In this document: piece after piece, positions 35,500 through 46,004 of the stretch | Numbering within the stretch: the first letter of the stretch is position 1 | Layout: each line of letters begins with the position of its first letter | DNA from: Megaustenia siamemsis | Lineage: Eukaryota; Mollusca; Gastropoda; Stylommatophora; Ariophantidae | DNA: 64,000 bases | Assembly (NCBI GenBank): GCA_032433765.1 | Contig: JAVIAB010000092.1 | Coordinates: forward strand, 36,730,853-36,794,852 | Direction of reading: 5' to 3' | The notes under the pieces: model-generated | Databases searched by the model: none | What the model saw: only the letters and a program-made list of their open reading frames with translations | Told to the model about the DNA's origin: nothing | Made by a program: the position numbers and the translations under genes

Positions 35500-36250
35500 A
35501 CTACTCTTTTTCCTTTCAGCTCCCTGTGGAGCATGTCTTCAACAAACACTTTCCAAGCCGTCCTGTTTCTTCCAATTCATTTAAGATTGTTCCATGTCTT
35601 CTCCATCCTCTTCATCTCTGACTCCTTGTCTTCTACAAGTTTTTTTGGTCTTCCTCTTTGTCTCCTCCTCTGAGATTCCTAGAAAGGGCGTATTGTGTAA
35701 TACTCTCAGATGGCTTCCGCAGTGTGTGTCCTACCGGCTGCCATATCTTTGTCATATAGCTTTTTCGACTCATACTTTCCCATAATCCTATGTTAGTGAT
35801 TTATCCTGCCATTACCATCCTTTTAATCTGGCAAGCATCCATTAATGAAGGTCTGTAAAAAAAAAAAAAGTAAATTACCTCCGTCACGCCAAGTGGCGTA
35901 TAGGAAATATGGTGTTAGTGACCATCAATTTTACAGACCCTCGGCATATGATTTTTGGGGTAGTGTGGTCGGTATTACGCCCATGCCACTTTACTTTCCC
36001 AGAAAAAAAAATCCGGTACCCATTAAAGGCTGGGTGAACCGGAAGCCTCGGTTGGATCGAACCCTATCTCTTGTCCTTTGTAGTCCAGTTCACTAACCAC
36101 TGACCTATCGCGGCTCGCAATGAAGGTCTGTATCTTTGTCATTATTGTTGTTCTCCTTGTTTCCATATAATAACTGATTTAGCACTGGAGTTGAAAATTT
36201 TTATTTTCTATTTAACTTAATTTCTTTTAATTTCCATGTTTCATAGTTCA
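35500..36250 (-). mobile_element. Older LINE (family A/D relative), split by a SINE
   Basis: The reverse complement of 35520-35850 resembles the family A C-terminus (GRQRGRPKKTCRRQGVRDEE-like, WEDGEDMEQS) and the block ending in AGRTHCGSHLRVLHNTPFLG. Sequence resumes after the SINE at 36119 with the preceding thumb region. Frames are badly broken. Confidence 0.65.
35858..36118 (-). mobile_element. SINE S1 with 14-bp target-site duplication
   Basis: Complete S1 copy with a 13-A tail at the left and GAGCCGCGATAGGTCAGTGG head at the right. The perfect 14-bp duplication AATGAAGGTCTGTA lies at 35844-35857 and 36119-36132. It interrupts the LINE fragment at 35500-36250. Confidence 0.95.
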
Positions 36251-36539
36251 TGAGACGCTCCTCTTGCTTTTTGTATCCTTGTTTTGGTATAATTCTTTAT
36301 TCCTCCTTTGTCTATATTACTGCGTAGATATTATAAGATTTTCTGATTCAGACTGCTTCCTGTTTTATTAAAATTTGTTGATATATATTAACATAGAAAC
36401 TTGAATAACAATAAGTATTATGGACTGTAACCATTGATTGCCCTGCAAATAATCTATAATTATCTGATACGACTTAAGTTATAATTAAATAACAAATATT
36501 GAAGGTTTAAACAGTTGAAAATGAGCTATGTAACACAAT

Positions 36540-36800
36540 TCGGACAAAATAACTGAAATATTTTAGACATAAAGAGACACAGTGATCTACTGAAAGTCAT
36601 CTGGGAGAGGAATATACAAGGTAATGTGGTAGAGGCAGACAAAGACTAAAGTAGATGGACAACATACAAAAATGAACAGGAAAATCTATGACAATATACA
36701 TCCAAGCAATGAACAGAGTGAAGTGACACTCCAAAATTACCAGCCTTCTATGTGGGGATGGTACAAGATGGTGATGATTAGATAAGCATGAACTAATAAA
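36540..36800 (+). mobile_element. LINE family F 3' fragment
   Basis: With shifts, the plus strand reads a LINE C-terminus (VEADKD*SRWTTYKN, where GRQRVRWMDNIKE would be expected) and LPAFYVGMVQDGDD corresponding to LRCGDGTR. The minus-strand copy at 44486-44600 keeps the better form AEWRSMVANLRCGDGTR. Confidence 0.65.
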
Positions 36801-37093
36801 GCAAGACATAAAATCCTTTAAAAAGTAGGCAACAGATTGCTAAGTGAATGCCTCGGAAAATGATGAACAATCCTGAAATAGATGTGAAGTTGTGAAATTA
36901 GAAACAAGGACAATGGAATAACTTTAACCTGGAAAGTGAGAAGTTAAACCTAGACAAGTTTTAAAAAATAAGTAAAGTTGTAAGGTGACTTTGATTTTGC
37001 AATATGTGATCCATTTGCTGTAAATAATTATGTATTAACATTTATATAAAGCTATGGTAATTTTTGTATATTGCATTTTTATTTCTATTACAG

Positions 37094-37168
37094 ATTAAAG
37101 CAGGAATACGAACAGTAAACCCAAAGGAGGAAAAAATTATGCTTCCAGAACAAAAGTTTAAAATTTCG
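37094..37168 (+). CDS. Mctp: MCTP exon: linker after the third C2 domain
   Basis: Plus-strand exon of 75 bp with a pyrimidine-rich acceptor ending TTACAG and a GTAAAC donor. It is phase 0 at both ends. It reads IKAGIRTVNPKEEKIMLPEQ KFKIS. This corresponds to the VKASLRTLIPKEQKYIEEE segment that links the third C2 domain to the membrane region in MCTP1/MCTP2. The preceding C2B/C2C exons are not seen between the N gap and this exon. The next expected exon (the basic segment before membrane helix 1, ending just before VVWNFELY) is not found before 45291. Confidence 0.82.
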
Positions 37169-37199
37169 GTAAACTTCTGCTGGTCTTTATATTTGCTTT

Positions 37200-37531
37200 T
37201 TTTTAAACTTTAAATTAAAAGAAAGTTCTTAAATGTTATGTAGAGCCAGTCTTAACATATGGATCTGAATCATGGACAATAGGACAACAGACAAGAAAGT
37301 TACTGGAGGCTGTAGAAATGTGGTTTTACAGAAGATTGTTGAGAATACAATGGACGCTAAGAAGAGTAATGAAAATGTTCTGAAAGAGGCCAAAAGCAAA
37401 AAGAGAGCTAATTTCCAATATTAGGAAATGCAATCATCATTTTTTGGCCATGTAATGAGAAGGGAACCCTGGAATATATTGTGAAAATAAGAAAATTGAG
37501 GACAAAGGAATAGAGGGAAGCAAAGAGAAAA
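37200..37531 (+). mobile_element. LINE family B 3' fragment, left part
   Basis: Plus strand, beginning KVLKCYVEPVLTYGSESWTI, then a decayed EAVEMWFYRRLLRIQWTL and FFGHVMRREPWNIL. It stops at 37531, where LINE A copy 2 begins, and resumes at about 40757. Confidence 0.85.
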
Positions 37532-40500
37532 AGTCGCCCGTGCGCTGCCGGGGCCCGAAAGGGAAGTAAAGAATAGCGGCGCTGTACCCTACCAGGCATG
37601 TTCGTAAGAGGCGAGAAAGGAGGGTTAGGCATGGGACTGGCTATCCCATACTGTAAAAAAATAAGCCGAAAAAACTTCACAAACATGAACAAGTCAAAGA
37701 AAGATAAAGTAAATCCGTCAACCAGGAAAGAGAAGGGCTCTCTGTCTAAGAGACGTATGACGCAATCCGGAGAAAGCCATAAGGAGTCCGGGTTGCCGAC
37801 TCACCCTTTGTCTACCAGGAAATCATCCAGAATTGGCACCTGGAATGTTCGTACCCTTAACGAACAGGGAAAAGCGGCACAAGTGGCAGCAGAAATGAAC
37901 AACTACAAGATAGATATTCTGGGAATGTGTGAAACAAGATGGCTGGGAGCGGAGAGAATAAAATTGAATACAGGGAGATGATTTTATCATCAGGACACCA
38001 GGAACCAGGAGCACAACATAGCGAAGGGGTAGCTATAATGCTATCAAAGAATGCACAGAAGACACTAATAGAATGGGAGGCAGTGGGACCAAGACTGGTG
38101 AGAGCAACATTTAGAACAACCAAAAACAAAATAAAATTACACATTATACAATGCTATGCACCAACCAACGATAAAGATGACTCAGTTAAAGATGATTTTT
38201 ATAAACAGCTACAATGCCAGATGGATGCAAGACGAGCCAAGGATATTATAATCTTGATGGGAGACCTAAATGCTAAGGTAGGATCAGACAACAGAGGCTT
38301 TGAAGAGATTATGGGAAAACATGGACTTGGAGATATAAACGAGAATGGAGAGATATTTGTGAATTTCTGCGCCCTTAATCAAATGAGCCTAGGAGGAACA
38401 ATATTCCAACATAAAAGAATACACAAAGCTACATGGGTGTCACCAGATCATAGAACGGAAAATCAAATTGATCACATATGTATTAATAATAAGTTTAAGT
38501 CATCCTTACAGGATGTAAAAGTATATAGAGGGGCAGATATAGCTTCTGATCATCATCTTCTGTTAGCCAAACTTAAAATTAAATTAAAAAGGTATACTAC
38601 AACGAATAAGGGCAGAAAGTATTTCAATGTAGGGTTTCTTAAAGAACAAGGAATTAAAGATAAATTCGCAGTCACAATATCAAACAAATACCAAGTCCTC
38701 CAACAACTAGAAAATACAATAAATATAGAAGATCATTGGAAACAGGTAAAAAATATATGGAAAGAGACATGCGAAGAAACACTGGGGAAAAGAGAACGCC
38801 AGAATAAGGCATGGATGACAGCAGAGACCCTGGATAAAATTAAAGAAAGAAAGAACAAGAAAGCAGACATAAATAAAAGCAAAACAAGAAGTAATAAAGC
38901 CAAGACACAGGAAGCTTACACAGAGGTGAACAAAGAAGTGAGAAGATGCATTAAAAGGGATAAGAGGAAATATATAGATGAATTAGCTAAAGAGGCAGAA
39001 GAAGCAGCAAATAAAGGGAATATGAAAGAACTGTACAACAGCACAAAGAAATTAGGTGGAAAATACAAACAGATCAACGCCTTTATCAAAGATAAGAAAG
39101 GAAATCTGCTTAGTAATATAAAGGAACAAATGGAGAGATGGAAGGAGCACTTTGAAGAACTTTTGAACAGACCTGGCTCAAATAATCCTCCAGATATACT
39201 ACCAGCAGAAGAAGAATTACACGTTAACTGCGGAAAACCAAGCAAAGAAGAAATAATGAAAGCCATCAAACTGTTAAAAGATGGTAAAGCCACAGGACCA
39301 GATGAAATTCCTTCGGAAGCCATCAAAGCAGATATTATCACCTCTACCAAGATGTTACATAATCTATTGGATAAAATTTGGGAGAGGGAAGAAATACCTA
39401 AAGACTGGAGAGAAGGTTATATGATCAAACTACCAAAGAAAGGAAGTTTACAGGAGTGCACAAATTATAGGGGAATTATGCTACTATCAGTGCCAGGAAA
39501 AATATTAGGCAGAATCATTCTGGAGAGACTAAAAGAGGCTATAGAGAAACACTTGAGAGATGAACAAGCAGGTTTTAGGAAGAACAGATCATGTGCTGAT
39601 CAAATAACTACTCTACGTATAATAGTTGAACAAAGTTTAGAACTAAAATCCCCACTTTATATTGGATTCATAGATTACGAAAAGGCATTTGATAGTTTAG
39701 ACAGAAGAATGCTTTGGAAGTTGCTGAGTCATTATGGAATCCCCATAAAGTTTATTAACCTGATAAAAACAATGTATGAAGGAACAAAATGTAGTGTGGT
39801 GCATGAAGGACAGCTTACAGAAGCATTTGAAATAAGAACAGGAGTAAGGCAAGGATGCCTTCTGTCTCCATTTCTCTTTCTACTGGCCATAGATTGGATT
39901 ATGAAAATAACTCAAAACAACAGAAATGGGATCCAGTGGTCACTGACCAAACAACTTGATGATTTAGACTTTGCTGATGACATAGCTCTCCTATCACACA
40001 GCCACCAACAGATGCAAGATAAAATGAGTATATTAGATGAGAGATCACAACAGCTAGGACTAAAGATTAATAGAGATAAGACCAACATTATGAGAATTAA
40101 TGCAGTTGGCAATAACCAAATAAAACTAGGAGAAATACCTCTACTAGACGTACAATCTTATATATATCTGGGCAGTAATATAGATAAAGAGGGAGGAACA
40201 GAAAACGATACCAAAATAAGGATATCAAAAGCAAGAGGAGCTTTCATTGCACTGGGAAACATATGGAAATCCAAAGAAATTAGGCTAAATACAAAAATAC
40301 AAATTTTCAACTCCAATGTTAAGTCGGTTCTATTATATGGCTGTGAAACATGGAGAATAACAAAATTGACAATCACGAAGGTACAGACTTTCATTAATGG
40401 ATGCTTGCGCAGAATAAAGGGATGGAAATGGCAGGACAAAGTCACAACGTGGAATTATGGAAATGTACCGGTCAAATACCAGTGGATAAAGAAATACAGC

Positions 40501-40748
40501 GAAGACGATGGCGATGGATAGGACACACACTACGGAAACCAACTGAGAGTATTACACAACAGGCCCTTTTTTGGAATCCCCAGGGGAAAAGACAAAGAGG
40601 AAGACCAAGGAATTCTTGGAGAAGACAGATTGAAGCAGAGATGAAGATGATGGGGAAGACATGGAATGATCTTAAAAGAATTGCAAAAAACAGAACGACT
40701 TGGAAAGTGTTTGTTGAAGACCTATGCTCCACTGGGAGCTAAAAGGTA
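37532..40748 (+). mobile_element. LINE family A, copy 2, nearly full-length
   Basis: Long non-LTR element in an MCTP intron. The first frame (37598-37981) holds the start of the AP-endonuclease domain: RIGTWNVRTLNEQGKAAQVA and ILGMCETRWLGAERIKLNTG. The main frame of 860 codons (37939-40521) holds the rest of the endonuclease (MGDLNAKVG, QIDHICINN, SDHHLLLAKL) and the full RT: DEQAGFRKNRSCADQITTLR, GFIDYEKAFDSLDRRMLWKL, GVRQGCLLSPFLFLLAIDWI and LDFADDIALLSH. Two one-base shifts disrupt it, one after NTG (shared with copy 1) and one near 40443 (absent from copy 1). The C-terminal domain continues at 40401-40742. It is inserted into LINE family B; AAAGAGAA on both sides is a possible short duplication. 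Confidence 0.93.
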
Positions 40749-40756
40749 GAAGAAGA

Positions 40757-40870
40757 AAGAGAAGTACCAGACAGCTTAAGAGAATGGCTTGAATGAAAAC
40801 AGAAATGATAATACTGTCGGAATCAAAAGTTATGGAGATACATGATCACCTACGCCAGCAGGCATGGTGG
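40757..40870 (+). mobile_element. LINE family B 3' fragment, right part
   Basis: Continues the sequence interrupted at 37531: GACAGCTTAAGAGAATGGCT, then ATACATGATCACCTACGCCA. A further short tail-like piece (GACATGATTACCTATACCAG and TGATGATAATGATGA) lies at 41060-41110. Confidence 0.8.
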
Positions 40871-41110
40871 TTGATGATATGCATAATTATTATATTCATA
40901 CAGATTGATACATTTTTTTAATGTTTAATTTTTTAAAATCTTGTTTTACTATGACCTTCCAAAAATAATTATCTTACAGAATGACAAGTGATTTTTGACC
41001 CTTTATTGTGTTTTTGACGAGCATTGCAAATTCATATTTCATATTTTGATGAGTTGTTGGAGAGACATGATTACCTATACCAGCAGACATGTACTTAATG
41101 ATGATAATGA

Positions 41111-42040
41111 TGAATTAAAAATATAAAATATCAGACTTGACTTCCTCTTGTGCAGCATAGTTTGACCACAGCCAACTATAGTTTTACTAAAGCCTGTGGC
41201 TGAAAGAATCACTAAAACATTGTGACATTTTCAGCTTTGTGAGATTGGGCACTTGGGTAAAATGAAGATAGCAATCTATAGCTCACATAGCTGAAGACAT
41301 CGCAGGCTTTGAGTAATTTCAGGAAACGCTTTTTTTCCCACAGGCCTTGATAAAACCAGTTGCCTGGGATTTGGCAAACTATATGCCTGGGGTTTACAGT
41401 TCTCAAAGACTTATTGACTTTGATGTCCTTTACTGCAAGTCTAAGGTTGTGTAATGATTGTGTTATAAGTTCTAAAAAGTTTATGGATAGGTCTTTGTTG
41501 TAGAGAATGTTTTAGTGAATTACCATCTCAGGCCATAATTATGTAAGATTTTATCTCATAATAGCATGATTGGAGCTATTTCTTTCAAAAATAAAATATA
41601 AACACTAAACTACGTGGAGTCTATTGTAACAAGCAAACTTTGTTTTCTTCAATTCAAAGCTCTTTCAATCACTACTCAAAAGCACTTCGTTTTTCCACCC
41701 CAATCACCCCGCCAAACAACATAATGATAAAATTATCATAATAATTTTGCCTTCTATCATATGCTACTTTTGACATATTTCAATCTGAATGCAGATAATG
41801 AAAGAGAACATTAATCGGTGTCTCAATTGGTTGGAGTATTCATAGATGCGGGAAAATTCATCCAGAGTTGTTTTGACTGGCAGTCTCCATCTCGGACTAT
41901 TACAGCCTTTATTGTAAGTATAAATGAAAGATTGTAATTTTTTTAAGTCATGTGTTATACTAAAGTGAAGAAGCTGTACATTTCTTGTATACATTAAACA
42001 ATTAAAACAAATACCATTTTCCTCTTTTTCATTTACCCTT
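41111..42040. other. MCTP intron sequence without recognised element
   Basis: I looked here for the missing MCTP exon preceding membrane helix 1 and did not find it. A CT-rich tract begins at 42055. Confidence 0.45.
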
Positions 42041-42298
42041 ATAATTGCATCAATCTTTCTCTCTCTCTTTTTTTCTCTCTCTCTCAGCAAGCTGGCAACT
42101 ATCTTCACGATATATTGATTTAAAGCTGTTATATCTAGTGGTATTGTTGATGAATTAGACTTTTGCTTGTTTCTCTTTAGTTTGATTTTCATTTTAATCA
42201 TTACAGGATTGTGATCTGAATTAATATCTGCTCCTGAATAGGTTTTGGCTTTCTTTACGCTGTTACAGACCTTTCTTTTATCATTATGTAATCTATTT

Positions 42299-42300
<2 letters not shown>
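42040..42300 (-). mobile_element. LINE endonuclease fragment
   Basis: Minus-strand reading gives KAKTYSGADINSDHNPVMIK then MKIKLKRNKQKSN, the C-terminal end of an APE-type endonuclease with the SDH catalytic motif and the IKLKRN linker. Upstream sequence is lost in the TA repeat at 42301. Confidence 0.75.

Positions 42301-42366
<66 letters not shown>
42301..42366. repeat. (TA)n microsatellite
   Basis: About 33 TA dinucleotides immediately before the Tigger-like transposon, which uses TA as its target. Confidence 0.97.
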
Positions 42367-42369
<3 letters not shown>

Positions 42370-43657
42370 TAAAGTCTCGATTATGCGGTACTCAATAATC
42401 CGGAATTCTCAATTTAACGGACTTTTTTTTTTTTTTTAATTATTATAGGGAGAAAGCTTGAATCATGTTTTGTTCAGTTAAATTAATGCCTTTATCCGGA
42501 AATCGAAACGCTACAACACGGTTTGTGCGCTGCGCTTACTTCTACAGGCTCTATCATTACACAATATTGCGTTTACAATAGTGTATTTACAGTAATATAC
42601 TTCAAATAGGAGCGAACATATTTTATTCAATCCAGACATTGTGTCTCCAAATATTCCAAGTAAAAGCAACAGACAGTCTATATCTTCACTTTTTCCCCCG
42701 ACTAAATGTTTTTGTCGGGAAATCTTAGTCGTGCCAAAAACACTTATCTACATGATTTTACAAATTTGCTTAATTTTCTCATAGCCTGCTTTAGATCTAA
42801 AGTTGGTCATGAATTTGTCAAAAATATGGCGTTTGACAGTCTGACCGAACATTAGAAGCAGACGTATTGTTTGTGAAAATTGAAGAGCCCATAACTTTGA
42901 TGATTATAAATCAAGGTTGAGCAGCCGGCGTGCAGTGACATAGAGATGGTGAGAAGAAGGGGGAGGGGTTCAAAAATTACCGACTGGAAATTCAAAAAGA
43001 GTAAGATACAGAGTTTGACGTTAGTTTTGTCTCAGACATTTGTGCAAGCTGAAATTCGTTCCATCAGTATAAATTATACATGATATGCTATAAACGCATG
43101 TGTGCATACTTTTTAACGGAATACATTTTTGTGTTAAATAATGGCCTCTGCGAGTGCAAACCACACCTCAATTTCCCGCAAAGGTAAATGCAAGCGAACT
43201 GTATTGACACTGAACCAGAAGATTGAAATCGCTAGTAGACTTGAAAAAGGCGTTAATCGCAACGTTTTGATGACTGAATTTGGCATAGCCTCTTCAACAT
43301 TATATGACATACGAAATCAAAAAGATGAGTTGTTTAAGTTTGCGTCGGAGTCTGAAAGCAGCAACAATATACACCAGAGACGAAGTATGAAACGGCCAAA
43401 ATTTGAAAAACTCGACGACGTCCTTCATGTGTGGTTTTTAGAAAGAAGAAGAAAAGGAATGCCAATATCAGGACCCATGTTGATAGAGAAAGCTAGTGAA
43501 TGTCACACGAATTTAAATATTTCTGAGCATTGCAATTTTTCAATCATGTTTTTTCATAAATTTTGAGTTTGGTTTTCTTACTCTCGATTATCCAGAAAAA
43601 TTCAATTATCCAGAATGGGTTCTTCCCCGAGCATTCCGGATAATCGAGACTTTACTG
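42367..43657 (+). mobile_element. Tigger/pogo-like DNA transposon, internally deleted
   Basis: 1291-bp element with 18-bp perfect terminal inverted repeats, CAGTAAAGTCTCGATTAT at the left end and its reverse complement at 43640-43657. TA is present on both sides, the expected target duplication. A single ORF encodes only the N-terminal DNA-binding part of the transposase. Full-length relatives are usually over 2 kb and encode a DDE domain followed by a C-terminal region; both are missing here. Confidence 0.93.
43141..43566 (+). pseudogene. Truncated Tigger/CENP-B-type transposase
   Basis: 141 codons from the first ATG. Residues 17-60 (KRTVLTLNQKIEIASRLEKG, then FGIASSTLYDIRNQK) form the pipsqueak-type helix-turn-helix of CENP-B/pogo/jerky proteins. 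Residues 80-120 (KFEKLDDVLHVWFLERRRKG, then PISGPMLIEKA) begin the second CENP-B-type DNA-binding domain. The frame then runs into the right end of the element and stops, with no DDE catalytic domain. In principle it could still make a DNA-binding peptide, but nothing shows that it is expressed. Confidence 0.88.
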
Positions 43658-43680
43658 TATATATAATATATATATATATA

Positions 43681-44011
43681 CAGTAATCCCTCAGTTATTG
43701 CGGTTAATAGTGACCAGAACCGGCTGCGATAGGTGAAAAACCGCGAAGTAGTGTCACCCTCTCATTTTTAGCATACGTACAATTTTTGTGTATGTATATA
43801 TCAATAAGTGTATATGAAACCATATAAGTGCATATGTTATAATTAGAACATTAAAGAATAGGTCAAACATGTAAATAAAATATTAATAGTATAAATAACA
43901 TACATAAAATAATGTTTTTTTTATAATAATTCCTCATTTCGAATTTTTTAACAATCCGCAATGTACCGAGGCCGCGATAAATGAACTGCGAAGTAGTGAG
44001 GGATGACTCTG
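43681..44011. mobile_element. 331-bp non-autonomous inverted-repeat element (MITE)
   Basis: Starts CAGTAATCCCTCAGTTATTG and ends in sequence whose reverse complement begins CAGAGTCATCCCTCACTACT: imperfect inverted termini. TA flanks both ends. GCGGTT/CCGCGAAGTAG motifs recur near the ends. No ORF. The CAG start and TA target fit a pogo/Tigger-type MITE, but it is a different family from its neighbour, whose ends read CAGTAAAGTCTCG. Confidence 0.82.
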
Positions 44012-44036
44012 TATATATAGATAATATATAATAATA

Positions 44037-44427
44037 ATACGAATTCAAAACAAATGAGGAAATTAGAGAAATCGCCAGTCAACCACTAGTATCTTCGGTG
44101 GTAGAAAAGACGATGGTCATGCGTTGGACATGTGATGAGAAGAGATAGTGGCCGAATAGCAAGGCAAGCCCTCATATGGGAAACAACAGGTAAAAGAAAA
44201 GAGGAAGACCCAGGGAGACACTGAGAAGAACATTGATGAGAGAGGCAAGAGCAGCAGGAGTCGGCTCCCTCGGTGAGATAGAACTGCTTGCACAGAACAG
44301 AGACAGATGGCGAGATTTGATAAAATATCTTTAAAAGAAAACTGCTAGAACAAAAAAATCCATATAGGAGAAGGTGTATCTTGGTCTACGCCCTATGGGC
44401 CGGTTACTGCTCGAAAGGTCAATAGAT

Positions 44428-44432
<5 letters not shown>
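44037..44432 (+). mobile_element. LINE family D 3' fragment
   Basis: Encodes EFKTNEEIREIASQPLVSSV and, after shifts, the GRPRETLRRTLMREARAAG and LLAQNRDRWRDLIKYL end, then the 3' UTR (CTACGCCCTATGGGCCGGTT) and ATAG tail fading into a TA repeat (44433-44485). Confidence 0.87.
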
Positions 44433-44484
<52 letters not shown>

Positions 44485-44485
44485 C
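44433..44485. repeat. (TA)n microsatellite
   Basis: TA run with one interruption between two LINE tails. Confidence 0.95.
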
Positions 44486-44600
44486 ATCATCATCGAGTGC
44501 CGTCTCCGCAGCGAAGGTTGGCTACCATGGAGCGCCATTCTGCTCTGTCTCTTGCTTTGATGGTGCAGGCTGTCATAGGCTGATTTGTCCCATTTCTATT
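44486..44600 (-). mobile_element. LINE family F 3' terminal fragment
   Basis: The minus strand reads TACTIKARDRAEWRSMVANL RCGDGTR, followed by a short ATGATG tail. The RDRxEWRxMV...CGDGTR ending is shared with the copy at 36540-36800. Confidence 0.8.
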
Positions 44601-45039
44601 CCAATTTGCCCTGGACCAAATAATTGCAAAATAGCAGTTTTCTAGCCACATGACAAAGGAGAGTTCCCCAGTCAATTTGCACTAAATTGCAATCAGTTTA
44701 AAACTGCTGAAAATTAATTATGTGCTTGTAAAATGGACAAATGTTATCCATGCTAGTTGGAAGCTTTCCCTTTATGGAACACCCCACTTCAACTGAGTTG
44801 GATCCACATTTACTAAGAATTAAAACATAAAAAATGTTTGTGTTTTTTCATAAAAGTGTCATAGTACAAATGTGGCTGTCACAAATAGTGAGACTTCAGA
44901 TTTGTTTCTTCTGTATTTATAATTGTTCCAGTTGAAGACCTTATGACTTGAACATTTGATTGTTGTTTAGCCTTGTGCTATTTACAAAGTTGAAATATCC
45001 CATTTTTGTTTTTTTATTGTATATACAGATAGTTGCCTT

Positions 45040-45331
45040 AATCTGTTAATACAGTTTCTAGTGTATTTCAGATATATTTAGTGATTGTATGGAACTTTGA
45101 GCTATACAAGCTAATCTGTTAATACAGTTTCTTGTGTATTTCAGATATATTTAGTGATTGTATGGAACATAGAGCTATACAAGCTAATCTGTTAATACAG
45201 TTTCTTGTGTATTTCAGATATATTTAGTGATTGTATGGAACTTTGAGCTATACATTCTAATCTGTTAATACAGTTTCTTGTGTATTTCAGATATATTTAG
45301 TGATTGTATGGAACTTTGAGCTATACATGCT
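45040..45331 (+). repeat. 73-bp tandem repeat spanning an MCTP splice acceptor
   Basis: Four head-to-tail copies start at 45040, 45113, 45186 and 45259, exactly 73 bp apart. Each contains AATCTGTTAATACAGTTTCT, the acceptor GTGTATTTCAG and the first ~40 bases of the following MCTP exon (ATATATTTAGTGATTGTATG). The last copy runs into the real exon. The three upstream pseudo-exon starts (45072, 45145, 45218) would each meet a TAA stop within about 17 codons. Confidence 0.95.
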
Positions 45332-45416
45332 CCCTATATCATTGCTTCTAATTTTTACAAAGAATCTGGTGGTTGCACAAATTTTAGGAAACACAAGGAA
45401 GGAACCAGTGGAAGAT
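45291..45416 (+). CDS. Mctp: MCTP exon: first membrane segment and start of the acidic loop
   Basis: 126-bp exon, phase 0 at both ends, acceptor TATTTCAG, consensus donor GTAAGT at 45417. It reads IYLVIVWNFELYMLPISLLL then IFTKNLVVAQIL and GNTRKEPVED. The VVWNFELYM-P motif followed by a hydrophobic stretch is the hallmark of the first transmembrane segment of MCTP proteins; the hydrophilic GNTRKEPVED begins the loop between the membrane segments. The acceptor lies in the last of four tandem copies of the same splice site, and only this copy reads through without a stop. Confidence 0.92.
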
Positions 45417-45639
45417 GTAAGTGGTTGCAGCGATAGATTTATATACTTTCATTGACTGCAGTAATATATTTCTACACATTTATACATATTTTAGCTACAT
45501 TGTGAACCCTGATGGACAAGTGCATTTACACTTATGAGGTAAAGGATTATTCACCTTGGTTATTACTTTCATTATTACTAGATTCAAAAGGTGTTCATGG
45601 TAATTTAATTCATGATAAGTATGATGGGTTTTTTTTTCT

Positions 45640-45830
45640 CCAGAATATTATGCAGGGAACGGATTTATGACATAGCCTCTAGACAGGGAAGTCCTGGGTT
45701 TGAATCCTGACATAGGCAGTGAGAATTTGTCACTTCAAATCAGTAGGTTCTTCATGGCTTTACCTTTTCCTGGTCTCTAGGCAGTGAGATCAGATGTCTA
45801 ACCCTCTAAAAAAAAATTGTGCATAACTGA
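45640..45830 (+). mobile_element. tRNA-like SINE fragment
   Basis: GACATAGCCTCTAGACAGGG followed by a B-box-like GGGTTTGAATCCTGACA and a body CACTTCAAATCAGTAGGTTC. Resembles the tRNA-derived heads at 47900 and 58640. No TSD identified. Confidence 0.5.
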
Positions 45831-46004
45831 AGGTCCCTGTATTCCTGTATTCCCCCCCCCCCACTCACCACCACTTTTTTTAAGTTAGTTGTATTTCAAA
45901 GAAAGGGTGTGTCTTTGAATTGCCTACTTGTTGGGCAGCTACCTTTTTTTATAATAATCAGTGTGAAAATTGACTATCTATATATATATATATATATATA
46001 TATT

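Noticed and set aside
41764..42201. 145-codon minus-strand ORF as a host gene
   Set aside because: Its first third is the end of a LINE endonuclease (NPVMIKMKIKLKRN); the rest is low-complexity and unmatched.
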